Shown here: piece after piece, positions 1-7,431 of the stretch
How positions within the stretch are numbered: the first letter of the stretch is position 1
Layout: the number at the start of each line of letters is the position of its first letter
Origin: Acholeplasmataceae bacterium
GTDB lineage: Bacteria; Bacillota_I; Bacilli_A; Acholeplasmatales; Acholeplasmataceae
Reading direction: 5' to 3'
Assembly (NCBI GenBank): GCA_023264085.1
Contig: JALQTF010000026.1
Coordinates: forward strand, 1-9,797
Length of the DNA stretch: 9,797 bases
Position numbers and translations under genes: made by a program
The notes under the pieces: model-generated
What the model saw: only the letters and a program-made list of their open reading frames with translations
Databases searched by the model: none
Told to the model about the DNA's origin: nothing

Positions 1-609
1 GGTTATGTCGGTTATGACGAAGGTGGTCAACTCACAGAAGCTGTAAGACGAAGACCATATTCACTCTTATTGTTTGATGAAATAGAAAAGGCGCATCATG
101 ATGTTTTTAACATGTTACTTCAAATACTAGACGATGGCAGACTTACAGATAATCAAGGTCGAACCATCGATTTTAAAAATACCATCATTATTTTAACTTC
201 AAATATTGGGAGTGAATTCTTATTATCACATGATGAAGATGCTGTAGATAAAGTCATGAAACTTGTAAAGCAATCATTTAAGCCAGAATTTATTAATCGT
301 TTAGATGAGCTCATGATATTTAATCCACTTAATTTAAAAATTCAAATGGAAATCGCTAAAAAATTACTTCTTGATTTATCTAAACGACTTTCAAATCAAC
401 ATATTCTTATCACATTTGACAACCAAGTCATAAAATATGTTATCAAACATGGGTATCAAGAAGAGTATGGTGCCAGACCACTTAAACGTTTTATCCAAAG
501 ACATATTGAAACATTGATCGCAAACCATATTATTTCTAATGTCATCTTGCCTCATACACCATGTGAGATGTATATTGATAATGATCAACCTGTCATAAAA
601 TTGACATAA
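1..609 (+). CDS. clpB: ATP-dependent disaggregase ClpB, C-terminal part (5' end outside window)
   Basis: The reading frame is open from base 1, so only the last 202 residues of a roughly 850-residue Hsp100 chaperone are present. They cover most of the second AAA+ module. Visible in order: pore loop GYVGYDEGG (residues 1-9), Walker B LLLFDEIEKAH (22-32, D26/E27), sensor 1 TSNIGS (66-71, N68), arginine finger FINRLDE (97-103, R100) and sensor 2 YGARPLKR (155-162, R158). The segment between sensor 1 and the arginine finger is short and lacks the (L/I/V)-G-(F/L) ClpP-binding tripeptide of ClpA/ClpC. This favours ClpB, which works with DnaK to extract proteins from aggregates in the cytosol, over a protease partner. 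The gene ends TAA at 607-609, directly before a hairpin shared with the convergent permease gene. Promoter and N-terminal half lie outside the window, so heat-shock control cannot be judged. Confidence 0.95.
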   Translation, partial: GYVGYDEGGQLTEAVRRRPYSLLLFDEIEKAHHDVFNMLLQILDDGRLTDNQGRTIDFKNTIIILTSNIGSEFLLSHDEDAVDKVMKLVKQSFKPEFINRLDELMIFNPLNLKIQMEIAKKLLLDLSKRLSNQHILITFDNQVIKYVIKHGYQEEYGARPLKRFIQRHIETLIANHIISNVILPHTPCEMYIDNDQPVIKLT

Positions 610-610
610 A

Positions 611-635
611 AAAAAGAGCCTTTAAGGCTCTTTTT
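611..635. terminator. Bidirectional intrinsic terminator between clpB and the APC permease gene
   Basis: The stem AAAAAGAGCC (611-620) pairs fully with GGCTCTTTTT (626-635) around a five-base loop. It has a GC-rich core and A/T tracts on both sides, so an RNA from either strand ends in a U-run. It starts one base after the clpB stop, and its left-facing arm overlaps the TAA stop of the permease gene (634-636). One hairpin therefore probably ends both converging transcripts. Confidence 0.9.
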
Positions 636-1965
636 ATTCTTCTATTTTAAATACGTATGTGATAAGTATATATGCAACCAATAATACTCCAACTCCAATA
701 AGTGAAGGTACCAATGATTCAACTAATGTTGAAATCAGCAGCATGATCATACCAAATATGGCTAGTCCTGGAACATAAGGATATCCCCATGTTTGATATC
801 TTGGAAATTCATCAAGTGGTTTTCTTTTTCTAAAGAAAAATACAGAAATAAAGATCAGCGTATTAAATATTAACCCTGCAAATACAACAAATGTGAGTAA
901 CGCATTAACATCAAAACCAAATAAAATGAGTAAGACTGACATGACTGCTGAGATCGAAAGTGCAAGTAATGGTGTATTAAAACGTCTATCTAAAGATGCA
1001 AAAGGTTTAAAAAACAAACCATCTTCAGCCATTTTTTGGTAAATTCTAGGAAACACTAAAATACTTCCATTAAGCGCGCCAAACACAGAAATTGCAACTG
1101 AAATCATAATAATAAGTTGGCCAGCATCACCAAATAATGCATACGCTGCATCAAAAATAAACCATCCATTGTATGCTTGCGTTAAAGCTTGATAAGATAC
1201 TAAACGATAAAGTGAAAAGATAAATAAGACATAAATGACTAAAACACCGACAATTGCAAATACTAGGGCTTTTGGTAAATCTTTGTTGGCATTTTTCATG
1301 TGTCCAGCAACACTATTTAAATTCGTCCAACCTTCATATGCCCAAAGCGTTCCAACAACCGCAAATCCAAAAGCAATGATCACTTCAAAAAATGATAAAG
1401 AACTTAATGTACTTGTTGAGACAATACCTTGATCACCGGTTAAAATCCCCATCACAATAATCATGACAATTGGAATAAGTTTTGCAACCATAAATACGAC
1501 TTGCGTGATGGCACCTACTTTTAAGCCTAAATAATTAACAACTGTAAGAACAACGATTGCGAAAACTGCGACTAAATTAATGACTGATCCTAATTCAACA
1601 AAAATATTTGACATCACTTGTGCAAACAATACAGCAAGTAATGCAATACTTCCTGAAGAAGATAACACCAAATTCATCGTACCTGATAAAAACGCAACTT
1701 TTTTACCATACGCTTCTTTTAAGTAAAGATAATATCCCCCATTTTCAGGAAATAAAGATCCTAATTCAGCATACGTTAATCCTGAAAATAACGTAATGAC
1801 ACCACCCACAAACCAAGCTAATAATGATAATGGTAATGAGTTACCAATTCGACCTAAAATTTGTCCTCCTAAGAAGAAAATTCCAGATCCAATCATAATA
1901 CCAGCTAAAAGTGACATCCCACTCCATAGATTGAGTGATTTTTCTCTTGTAAACTCTTTTTGCAT
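634..1965 (-). CDS. APC-superfamily amino acid permease, LAT/SteT-like
   Basis: A 443-residue integral membrane protein of the size and hydrophobic pattern expected for 12 membrane segments. The TM1 substrate motif GSGIF is at residues 26-30, the family motif YEGWTNLN with the following KNANKDLPKAL lies at about 210-234, and a GYPYVPG motif at 394-400. These resemble the L-type amino acid transporter branch, such as Bacillus SteT, which exchanges amino acids across the cell membrane; the substrate cannot be read from sequence. An in-frame start 54 bases upstream is possible, but I chose the ATG at 1965 because AAGGAGA stands five bases before it and the protein then begins like family members. 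It follows the AEC permease gene by only 13 bases, so it is the last gene of the peptidase-permease operon. Confidence 0.9.
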   Translation of the reverse strand: MQKEFTREKSLNLWSGMSLLAGIMIGSGIFFLGGQILGRIGNSLPLSLLAWFVGGVITLFSGLTYAELGSLFPENGGYYLYLKEAYGKKVAFLSGTMNLVLSSSGSIALLAVLFAQVMSNIFVELGSVINLVAVFAIVVLTVVNYLGLKVGAITQVVFMVAKLIPIVMIIVMGILTGDQGIVSTSTLSSLSFFEVIIAFGFAVVGTLWAYEGWTNLNSVAGHMKNANKDLPKALVFAIVGVLVIYVLFIFSLYRLVSYQALTQAYNGWFIFDAAYALFGDAGQLIIMISVAISVFGALNGSILVFPRIYQKMAEDGLFFKPFASLDRRFNTPLLALSISAVMSVLLILFGFDVNALLTFVVFAGLIFNTLIFISVFFFRKRKPLDEFPRYQTWGYPYVPGLAIFGMIMLLISTLVESLVPSLIGVGVLLVAYILITYVFKIEE

Positions 1966-1978
1966 ATGATTCTCCTTT

Positions 1979-2986
1979 TTATAGATATCCAAGCATTCTA
2001 AGTACCATAATGGATGCAAATATTGTCACAGAAGACAATAATGTTGTCCATACGACAAGTTGTCCAGCAACTTCTTCATCACCACCCAAACTTTGAACCA
2101 TCACGACACTAGACACTGCAACAGGGGATGCATACAGTGCAATCATTGTTGGAATTAATAGTTTGTATTGAGGGTTTGTAGGGATGAATAAAATCGTCAA
2201 GATAAGCATTGTTACTGGGATCAATAAATTTTTGAATATGACACTTGTAATAATAGCTTGTTTTGCTCTTTTTAGAGTCTTAAATTCAAATTGTGCCCCT
2301 AACACAATCAATGCGATTGGAGACGCGGTAAGACTTAAGGACCTAATCACATTATATAAAAAAGGAATATCTCTTTCAATTAATATGATAGGTACGTTAT
2401 TTTGATTGACTAAATATGTTTTTAAAATCACTAAAAAAATACCTGAAATAACGCCTACTATTAAAGGATTCTTAAAAAAGGTTTTTGTAATATATATGAG
2501 ATCTAAAGGAGTTTTCTCTTCTTTGTAAAATATTGACAAAACAATAATCGAAATAAAATTAGATAGTGGAATAATAAGTACAGCAGATAACGAGAGTAAT
2601 GCATTTGTTTCTTGAGTCCCGATAAATGCTGCGAGTGATACACCAATCATCGCAAAATTACTTCGAGTAAAACTTTGGTGAACCGGTCCTTTTTGATTTG
2701 TTGGCATCTTAATGAACAATAAAACAACATATCCAACAACTGTGAATAATACAAGTCCTGAAGCGCTAAAGAGCAACATACCAATATCGATGTTTTTTAA
2801 AGTTTCTGTTTGATAAACATTATAAAAGAACAATAAAGGAAGGGCAATCATGAAGATATATTGATTCATTTTACGAATCAAATATTCTTCTATGAAACCC
2901 TTCTTCTTTAAATAGTAGCCTAATAAAATTAATAGGATAACTGGAAGTATTGCATTCAGTGAAAATAACAAGGTGTCAAAAAACAT
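1979..2986 (-). CDS. AEC-family (auxin efflux carrier/malate permease-like) transporter
   Basis: A 335-residue membrane protein with about ten hydrophobic segments in two halves, matching the Mem_trans/AEC family. Landmarks are the N-terminal LPVILLILLGYYLKKKG (14-30), TRSNFAMIGV (107-116, the family's broken-helix position), ASPIALIVLGAQF (221-233) and a C-terminal ASPVAVSSVVMVQSLGGDEE (286-305). Relatives export or exchange small carboxylates or amino-acid-like anions; many are annotated 'auxin efflux carrier' or malate permease without proof, so no substrate is assigned. The ATG shares one base with the stop of the upstream aminopeptidase gene (TAATG). The nearest Shine-Dalgarno-like GGAG is about 14 bases upstream, too far to work well, so translation probably depends on ribosomes finishing the peptidase gene. 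Confidence 0.88.
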   Translation of the reverse strand: MFFDTLLFSLNAILPVILLILLGYYLKKKGFIEEYLIRKMNQYIFMIALPLLFFYNVYQTETLKNIDIGMLLFSASGLVLFTVVGYVVLLFIKMPTNQKGPVHQSFTRSNFAMIGVSLAAFIGTQETNALLSLSAVLIIPLSNFISIIVLSIFYKEEKTPLDLIYITKTFFKNPLIVGVISGIFLVILKTYLVNQNNVPIILIERDIPFLYNVIRSLSLTASPIALIVLGAQFEFKTLKRAKQAIITSVIFKNLLIPVTMLILTILFIPTNPQYKLLIPTMIALYASPVAVSSVVMVQSLGGDEEVAGQLVVWTTLLSSVTIFASIMVLRMLGYL

Positions 2987-4221
2987 TAATAAGCATACGC
3001 TCCATCTTTAAATACAACGACTTCACTACCATCTTGTTTCACACCAATAATTGATAAATCTTCAGTCCCAAACATGAAATCTACATGTGACTGTGATTCA
3101 TTGTAACCGCGTTTCACAAGATCTTCAATTGTCGATGTTAACCCACCTTTAATATTCATTGGATAAGCACGACCAAGTGCAATATGACATGATGCATTTT
3201 CATCAAATAATGTTGAAAATAAAATACGTTTCATTTGAGAAATTGGTGATGCATGTTCTACAAGTGCAATCTCACCAATGTATTTAGAGCCTTCATCTGT
3301 TGCAAGTAAGTTATCAAGTGCATCTTTACCGTCCTTTGCATCATATTCAATAACTTGACCATCTTTAAATACAAAATAAAAATCTTTAATAATTTTACCT
3401 TGATAGTTTAAAGGTTTTGATGCAACAACTTTACCATTCACACGATATTTATCTGGCATCGTAAAATTTTCTTCTGTAGGAATATTAGGATTAAAATAAA
3501 CGCCTGTGGTCGCGTGTTCACCACCACCTACCCAAATATGATCTGGAACAAGACCAACTTCAAGATCTGTACCTAGACCATTTTTGAATTTTAATGATGA
3601 AAAGTTTTGACCATTTAAATAATCATCATGTGCGGCTAATCGTGCATTGTGCTTATCCCATACATCTTGTACAGGCGTTTTGCCATCAACATGTGATGCC
3701 TTAAATATAAGTTCCCATAAAGCTTCAATCGCAGCTTCTTCTTCAAGTTCAGGAAATACTTGTTTTGCCCATGGTGCATTCGATGCAGCAACTATGGTCC
3801 ATTGAGTTTTATTACCCATCATAAATTCTCTAAAAAACTTTAAAGCTTTAGACGATGCAAGTTGGGATAACTGAAGTTTTTTACCATCAACATCTTTAAA
3901 GATGCCTGGATTTGGTGATGATACAGATATGAAGCATGCTCCCTGATCAAGTGCATACTGATACTGGGCTTTTACATAATCTGGTATTTCTTGTAAGACA
4001 TCATCACTTTGATACGTGTAGTTTAGTTTTGAAATTTCATCATCACTCCAAAGTACTAACACTTTTGATGCGCCTTTTTTATACGCTTGTTCAGTAATTC
4101 TTCTTACAAAATCACGTGAATCAATAGGGGCACGTACTACCACCATTTGATCTTTTTGTACATTGACGCCAACAGATACTGCAAGTTCAGCTAGTTGGTT
4201 TAATTGGTTTATATTTGGCAT
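2986..4221 (-). CDS. Aminopeptidase, peptidase family M29 (AmpS/PepS/AmpT type)
   Basis: A 411-residue cytosolic metallo-aminopeptidase that removes N-terminal residues from peptides using a two-metal centre. The length matches the family, and all expected metal or catalytic residues are at the expected places: E250 in NIPTEENFT, E317 in GEIALVEH, H346 in NASCHIALG, Y353 in RAYP, and H379 and D381 in SQSHVDFMFG. Only the C-terminal half carries these; the N-terminal half (about 1-200) is the usual alpha/beta domain. Start choice is clear: AAAAAAGGAGA lies close before the ATG. An extended -10 box sits just upstream, and two permease genes follow with almost no gaps, making this the first gene of a peptide-use operon. 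Whether the enzyme is broad-specificity cannot be read from the sequence. Confidence 0.95.
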   Translation of the reverse strand: MPNINQLNQLAELAVSVGVNVQKDQMVVVRAPIDSRDFVRRITEQAYKKGASKVLVLWSDDEISKLNYTYQSDDVLQEIPDYVKAQYQYALDQGACFISVSSPNPGIFKDVDGKKLQLSQLASSKALKFFREFMMGNKTQWTIVAASNAPWAKQVFPELEEEAAIEALWELIFKASHVDGKTPVQDVWDKHNARLAAHDDYLNGQNFSSLKFKNGLGTDLEVGLVPDHIWVGGGEHATTGVYFNPNIPTEENFTMPDKYRVNGKVVASKPLNYQGKIIKDFYFVFKDGQVIEYDAKDGKDALDNLLATDEGSKYIGEIALVEHASPISQMKRILFSTLFDENASCHIALGRAYPMNIKGGLTSTIEDLVKRGYNESQSHVDFMFGTEDLSIIGVKQDGSEVVVFKDGAYAY

Positions 4222-4239
4222 GTTTTTCTCCTTTTTTAA

Positions 4240-4248
4240 ATTATAACA
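4240..4248 (-). promoter_or_regulatory. Extended -10 promoter of the peptidase-permease operon
   Basis: On the minus strand this reads TGTTATAAT, a perfect TGn extended -10 element, 18 bases before the aminopeptidase ATG and just before its AAGGAG ribosome site. No convincing -35 hexamer is found 16-18 bases upstream, where the DNA codes for the end of the MATE protein; the TGn extension may compensate. Transcription would start near 4233, leaving a leader of only about 12 bases. Confidence 0.65.
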
Positions 4249-4251
4249 TAC

Positions 4252-5622
4252 TTATATGATGGCTTCATTGGTTAAGTTTTGTAGCCATCTTTTTTTATTC
4301 ATAAGTCCAAGTGCATAGAAAAATTTAATGAGTTCAGTACCTTTGACCAGTAAAAATAACCATGTCACATCTAAGTTTGTAAAATAAGCTAAAATTAATG
4401 CAAGTGGTACCATAATGACCCAAGTAAATCCAGCATCTGCATATACAGTTGAACGCATGTCGCCACCACTTCTCAATGTGAAATAAATGGCGACATTGAC
4501 ACTATATAACCATATTAGGACACTATTATATCGTGTGGTAATCAGTGCCCATTCATAGGTTTGATCAGAAATATCATATAATCCGACAACAAACGGTGCC
4601 ATTATGAAAAGCAAGGTTCCGACAACAACGGCAGATAAAAATGCAACCATCATTAGTTTATAAGCATTACTTTCAGCTTCTTCTAATTTATTTTCACCTA
4701 GTGTATTTCCTACCATGACCGCAACAGCTGTTGCAATCCCAGAAAACGTGACAAATACAATTTGAGAAACAGCATTATTTACATTCATCGCAGCGAGTGC
4801 TGTTTCTCCTCTTAAGCTAAAAGCAAAAATAAACATCGTTTGTCCAACTGACCAGAATACTTCGTTAATGGTAAGTGGCAATGCTTTTAAACTAATTTTT
4901 TTCGTAAGTGATTTGGGTATACGAAAGATTGTAAATAGCTTTGCATAGAAAGGCGCTTTTTTAACAATCATTAACAAATATAATAACCCCATTTCAATAT
5001 ATCTTGCAATGACGGTTCCAATTGCAGCACCTCGAACACCCATTGGTTCAAAGCCAAGATACCCAAAGATCAAAACATAATTAATTGCTGCATTCAGTAT
5101 GAGTGCAAATAATGAAATATATAGTAATGGTTTGGTTGTACCAGTCTCTCTAAAAGTCGTTGTAATGGCTAATGATATAATAAACGGAAACACTCCAAAT
5201 TGAACAATACGCAAGTAATCCATACCAAGTGCAATGGTTTCAGACTTTGATGCAAACCATCCAATCATCGTCTGACCAAATAAAATAAATAATAAAAATG
5301 CAGTAGAAGAAAATAAGATAGCAGCCGCCATTTTATAACGGTATGACATTTTTAATTCTTCTTCTTTTTTTGCGCCAAAAAATTGTGCAGTAAAAATCCC
5401 TGCACCACCCATCACACCAAAGGTCACAATCATCACAACAAAATTAAGTTGATTCACTATCGTAACGGCATTGATTGAAGGTTCCCCAAGCTGGCCAACC
5501 ATTAAATTATCGACTAAATTCACTGAGGCAATGATCAATTGTTGTAAAACAATTGGAATTGCAATGATACCGACTTTTTTATAAAATTCTTTTGTCCCAA
5601 AAAGGGTCTTCATTAGCTTCAT
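4252..5622 (-). CDS. MATE-family multidrug/toxin efflux transporter
   Basis: A 456-residue protein with about 12 membrane segments in two similar halves, typical of MATE exporters, which move cationic drugs or metabolites out in exchange for Na+ or H+. The N-terminal helix motif VDNLMVGQLGEPSINAV (36-52) and GGAGIFTAQFFGAKKEEE (about 72-89) are family hallmarks; the second half holds the equivalent NNAVSQIVFVTFSGIATAVA and GNTLGENK. Substrate and coupling ion cannot be assigned. I chose ATG 5622; an in-frame GTG at 5628 and an ATG at 5613 also exist. None has a good Shine-Dalgarno sequence, and the -10 box lies so close that the message may be nearly leaderless. It sits between pyk, which has its own terminator, and the peptidase operon, and shows no clear terminator of its own. 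Confidence 0.92.
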   Translation of the reverse strand: MKLMKTLFGTKEFYKKVGIIAIPIVLQQLIIASVNLVDNLMVGQLGEPSINAVTIVNQLNFVVMIVTFGVMGGAGIFTAQFFGAKKEEELKMSYRYKMAAAILFSSTAFLLFILFGQTMIGWFASKSETIALGMDYLRIVQFGVFPFIISLAITTTFRETGTTKPLLYISLFALILNAAINYVLIFGYLGFEPMGVRGAAIGTVIARYIEMGLLYLLMIVKKAPFYAKLFTIFRIPKSLTKKISLKALPLTINEVFWSVGQTMFIFAFSLRGETALAAMNVNNAVSQIVFVTFSGIATAVAVMVGNTLGENKLEEAESNAYKLMMVAFLSAVVVGTLLFIMAPFVVGLYDISDQTYEWALITTRYNSVLIWLYSVNVAIYFTLRSGGDMRSTVYADAGFTWVIMVPLALILAYFTNLDVTWLFLLVKGTELIKFFYALGLMNKKRWLQNLTNEAII

Positions 5623-5634
5623 ACTCACTTATGA

Positions 5635-5643
5635 ATTATAGCA
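5635..5643 (-). promoter_or_regulatory. Extended -10 promoter of the MATE gene
   Basis: On the minus strand this reads TGCTATAAT, a perfect TGn extended -10 box directly after the U-run of the pyk terminator. The -35 position falls in the hairpin and shows no consensus. The predicted start of transcription is about 5628-5630, at or next to the GTG/ATG start codons, so the leader would be about 0-8 bases long. Confidence 0.6.
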
Positions 5644-5644
5644 T

Positions 5645-5672
5645 AAAAAAAGACGATTCTATCGTCTTTTTT
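5645..5672 (-). terminator. Intrinsic terminator of pyk
   Basis: Read on the minus strand, AGACGAT pairs with ATCGTCT around a three-base loop (stem arms 5661-5667 and 5651-5657). The stem is flanked by an A-run and followed by a run of at least six T. It begins four bases after the pyk stop codon. Confidence 0.88.
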
Positions 5673-5676
5673 ATGT

Positions 5677-7095
5677 TTATTTAACATCAATAATTCTTAG
5701 TGTATTGGTTGTGCCATGTTGTTGAGCCCAACCTGATGTAATGATGATGGTTGTTCCAGCTTCAAATCCATAATCTTTGGCAACATCTGTAGCAACTTTA
5801 TCATATGCATTAATGTCTGTGACATTATCTCTAATTGCTGCATGAACCCCAAAATAATAGGTGAGTTTTCTAGCGGTATCTTCTCTATTGGTAATGGCAA
5901 CAACTGGCACCGATGGTTTAAACTTACATAAACGTCGTGCGGTACCTCCAGTTTCTGTGAATGCCATGATGACTTCTGCTTTGGGAAGCGTAAGTGCGGT
6001 TTGAGCAACGGCAACACCTATGGCATCAGATACCGTTTGACTTGCAAATGGAGACATTTTATTCAGTCTCAATTGAAAATTAATGGTTTCTTCAATCGCT
6101 TTTGCAATCGTATCCATCGTAAGTACCGCTTCAATTGGATAATCACCTGCTGCAGATTCACCTGATAACATGATCGCATCTGATCCGTCTAATATTGCAT
6201 TCGCAACATCACTTGCCTCAGCTCTTGTTGGTCTAGGATTAGACATCATCGATTCTAACATGTGTGTTGCTGTAATCACTGGTTTTCCTAATTCATTCGC
6301 TCTCGTGATAATTTTCTTTTGGTAAATAGGGACAAGTTGTGTTGATACCTCAACACCTAAATCACCTCTCGCAACCATCACACCATCAGCAACAGATAGA
6401 ATATCGTCTAAATTATCGACACCTTCTTGATTTTCAATTTTTGCAATAATTTCTATATATGGTTTATTAATTGATGCTAGAATCTCTTTCACTTCTAAAA
6501 CATCTTCTTTACGTCTGACAAATGATAATGCAAACATATCGACACCTTCATTTGCGGCGAATATAATATCTTCTCTATCTTTTTTTGAAACAAATGGCAT
6601 TGATAATTTTACATTCGGTACATTAACACCTTTTTTTGTTTTAATGACACCATTATTAAATACTTTACATGTAAGCACACCTGGTTTCTTATCTAGGATA
6701 TCTAAACGCATCTTTCCATCATCAATAAGTATATATTGACCGACTTCAATGTCTTCAAATAATTCTTTACTATCTACATGAAAAGATTGTTTGGTACCAA
6801 CTATATTGTCAGACACAACGTCTACTACATCACCTTTTTTAAAAGTTGCGGATCCATTTTCAAATTGTCCTGTACGAATTTCAGGACCTTTAGTATCTGC
6901 TAATATCCCTATAATGCGTCCTTTTTCTTTGGCAACTTCACGTACCATGTGAATTCTATTTTTATGTTCTTCATGATTGGCATGCGAAAAATTAAGACGC
7001 GCAACATTCATGCCGGCATCTATGAGTTTCCCAATCATTTCTTTATTATCAACGGATGGTCCTAATGTGCAAACAATTTTTGTTTTTCTTTTCAT
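5677..7095 (-). CDS. pyk: Pyruvate kinase
   Basis: A 472-residue glycolytic enzyme that transfers phosphate from phosphoenolpyruvate to ADP, giving pyruvate and ATP. Motifs in order: KIVCTLGPS (6-14), ARLNFSHA (32-39), ADTKGPEIRTG (66-76), the catalytic signature IAKIENQEG (217-225; K219 and metal ligand E221), MVARGDLGVE (240-249, D245), ATHMLESM (276-283, T277) and LSGESAAGDYP (310-320). The C-terminal effector domain ends GWAQQHGTTNTLRI. The length matches E. coli PykF and lacks the extra PEP-utiliser-like domain of Bacillus enzymes. A longer frame begins 30 bases upstream, but ATG 7095 is preferred: GGAGG stands five bases before it and the protein then starts with the standard MKRKTKIVCTLGP. 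It has its own promoter and terminator and so appears monocistronic, apart from possible read-through from the pseudouridine cluster. Confidence 0.98.
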   Translation of the reverse strand: MKRKTKIVCTLGPSVDNKEMIGKLIDAGMNVARLNFSHANHEEHKNRIHMVREVAKEKGRIIGILADTKGPEIRTGQFENGSATFKKGDVVDVVSDNIVGTKQSFHVDSKELFEDIEVGQYILIDDGKMRLDILDKKPGVLTCKVFNNGVIKTKKGVNVPNVKLSMPFVSKKDREDIIFAANEGVDMFALSFVRRKEDVLEVKEILASINKPYIEIIAKIENQEGVDNLDDILSVADGVMVARGDLGVEVSTQLVPIYQKKIITRANELGKPVITATHMLESMMSNPRPTRAEASDVANAILDGSDAIMLSGESAAGDYPIEAVLTMDTIAKAIEETINFQLRLNKMSPFASQTVSDAIGVAVAQTALTLPKAEVIMAFTETGGTARRLCKFKPSVPVVAITNREDTARKLTYYFGVHAAIRDNVTDINAYDKVATDVAKDYGFEAGTTIIITSGWAQQHGTTNTLRIIDVK

Positions 7096-7116
7096 GATAG
7101 CCTCCAAGCCACAACT

Positions 7117-7145
7117 ATTATACACCTTATTACGTAAAATTTAAA
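7117..7145 (-). promoter_or_regulatory. Sigma-A promoter of pyk
   Basis: On the minus strand, TTTAAA (7140-7145, four of six matches to TTGACA) and a perfect TATAAT (7117-7122) are separated by 17 bases. Transcription would begin near 7110, giving a leader of about 15 bases that contains the GGAGG ribosome site. The -35 box overlaps the DUF2087 stop codon, and no terminator separates the two genes. Confidence 0.7.
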
Positions 7146-7431
7146 GGTTTACCACTTGTTTTTTATAGATAGATCCATCATTTTTTCTTGTTAAAAAATG
7201 AAAATCGATTAAATCTCTTCTGAGTCTTACATAATCTTCAAACCAAGGACTTAAAATATCATTGACATCACTTTCAGAGTAATTCATATCGAAATCAAAA
7301 AACTGATGTAGATAAAACAAAATTGCCCATTGCTTTTTCCTTTTTGCAGGATACTGTCTGATTTTTTTCTTGGAAATATCTATATATACCGATAGAACCT
7401 CTTCAATGGATTCATGTGTATGATCAAACAT
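7141..7431 (-). CDS. DUF2087 family protein of unknown function
   Basis: A 96-residue soluble protein whose middle and C-terminal parts resemble DUF2087. The pattern is IRQYPAKRKKQWAILFYLHQ (34-53), then YSESDVNDIL (51-60 region), then DYVRLRRDLIDFHFLTRKNDGSIY, the last part resembling the family's D-(Y)-LRR-L-(V/I)-D-FL-R--DGS-Y core. It is rich in Lys, Arg and aromatic residues and may bind nucleic acid, which is inference only. The start overlaps the end of psuG by eight bases (ATGTTTGA), and no Shine-Dalgarno sequence is visible, so translation is probably coupled to psuG. This places it in the psuK-psuG transcript. Some DUF2087 domains elsewhere are joined to or lie beside small helix-turn-helix regulators; no such domain is visible here. 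The biochemical role is unknown. Confidence 0.82.
   Translation of the reverse strand: MFDHTHESIEEVLSVYIDISKKKIRQYPAKRKKQWAILFYLHQFFDFDMNYSESDVNDILSPWFEDYVRLRRDLIDFHFLTRKNDGSIYKKQVVNL

Noticed and set aside
1..70. clpB as a truncated pseudogene
   Set aside because: The frame is open to base 1 with the canonical GYVGYDEGG motif; the truncation is only the window edge.
1235..1432. Plus-strand open frames opposite the permease, AEC, psuG and kinase genes (e.g. 1235-1432, 1608-1796, 2184-2405, 7792-8034, 8731-8985) and the minus-strand frame 391-588 opposite clpB
   Set aside because: Each is antisense to a well-supported gene, short, and without a ribosome site or recognisable protein features.
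5697..6017. A 106-codon open frame inside pyk on the same strand
   Set aside because: It is an out-of-frame shadow of the conserved C-terminal domain of pyruvate kinase, with no ribosome site and no family resemblance.
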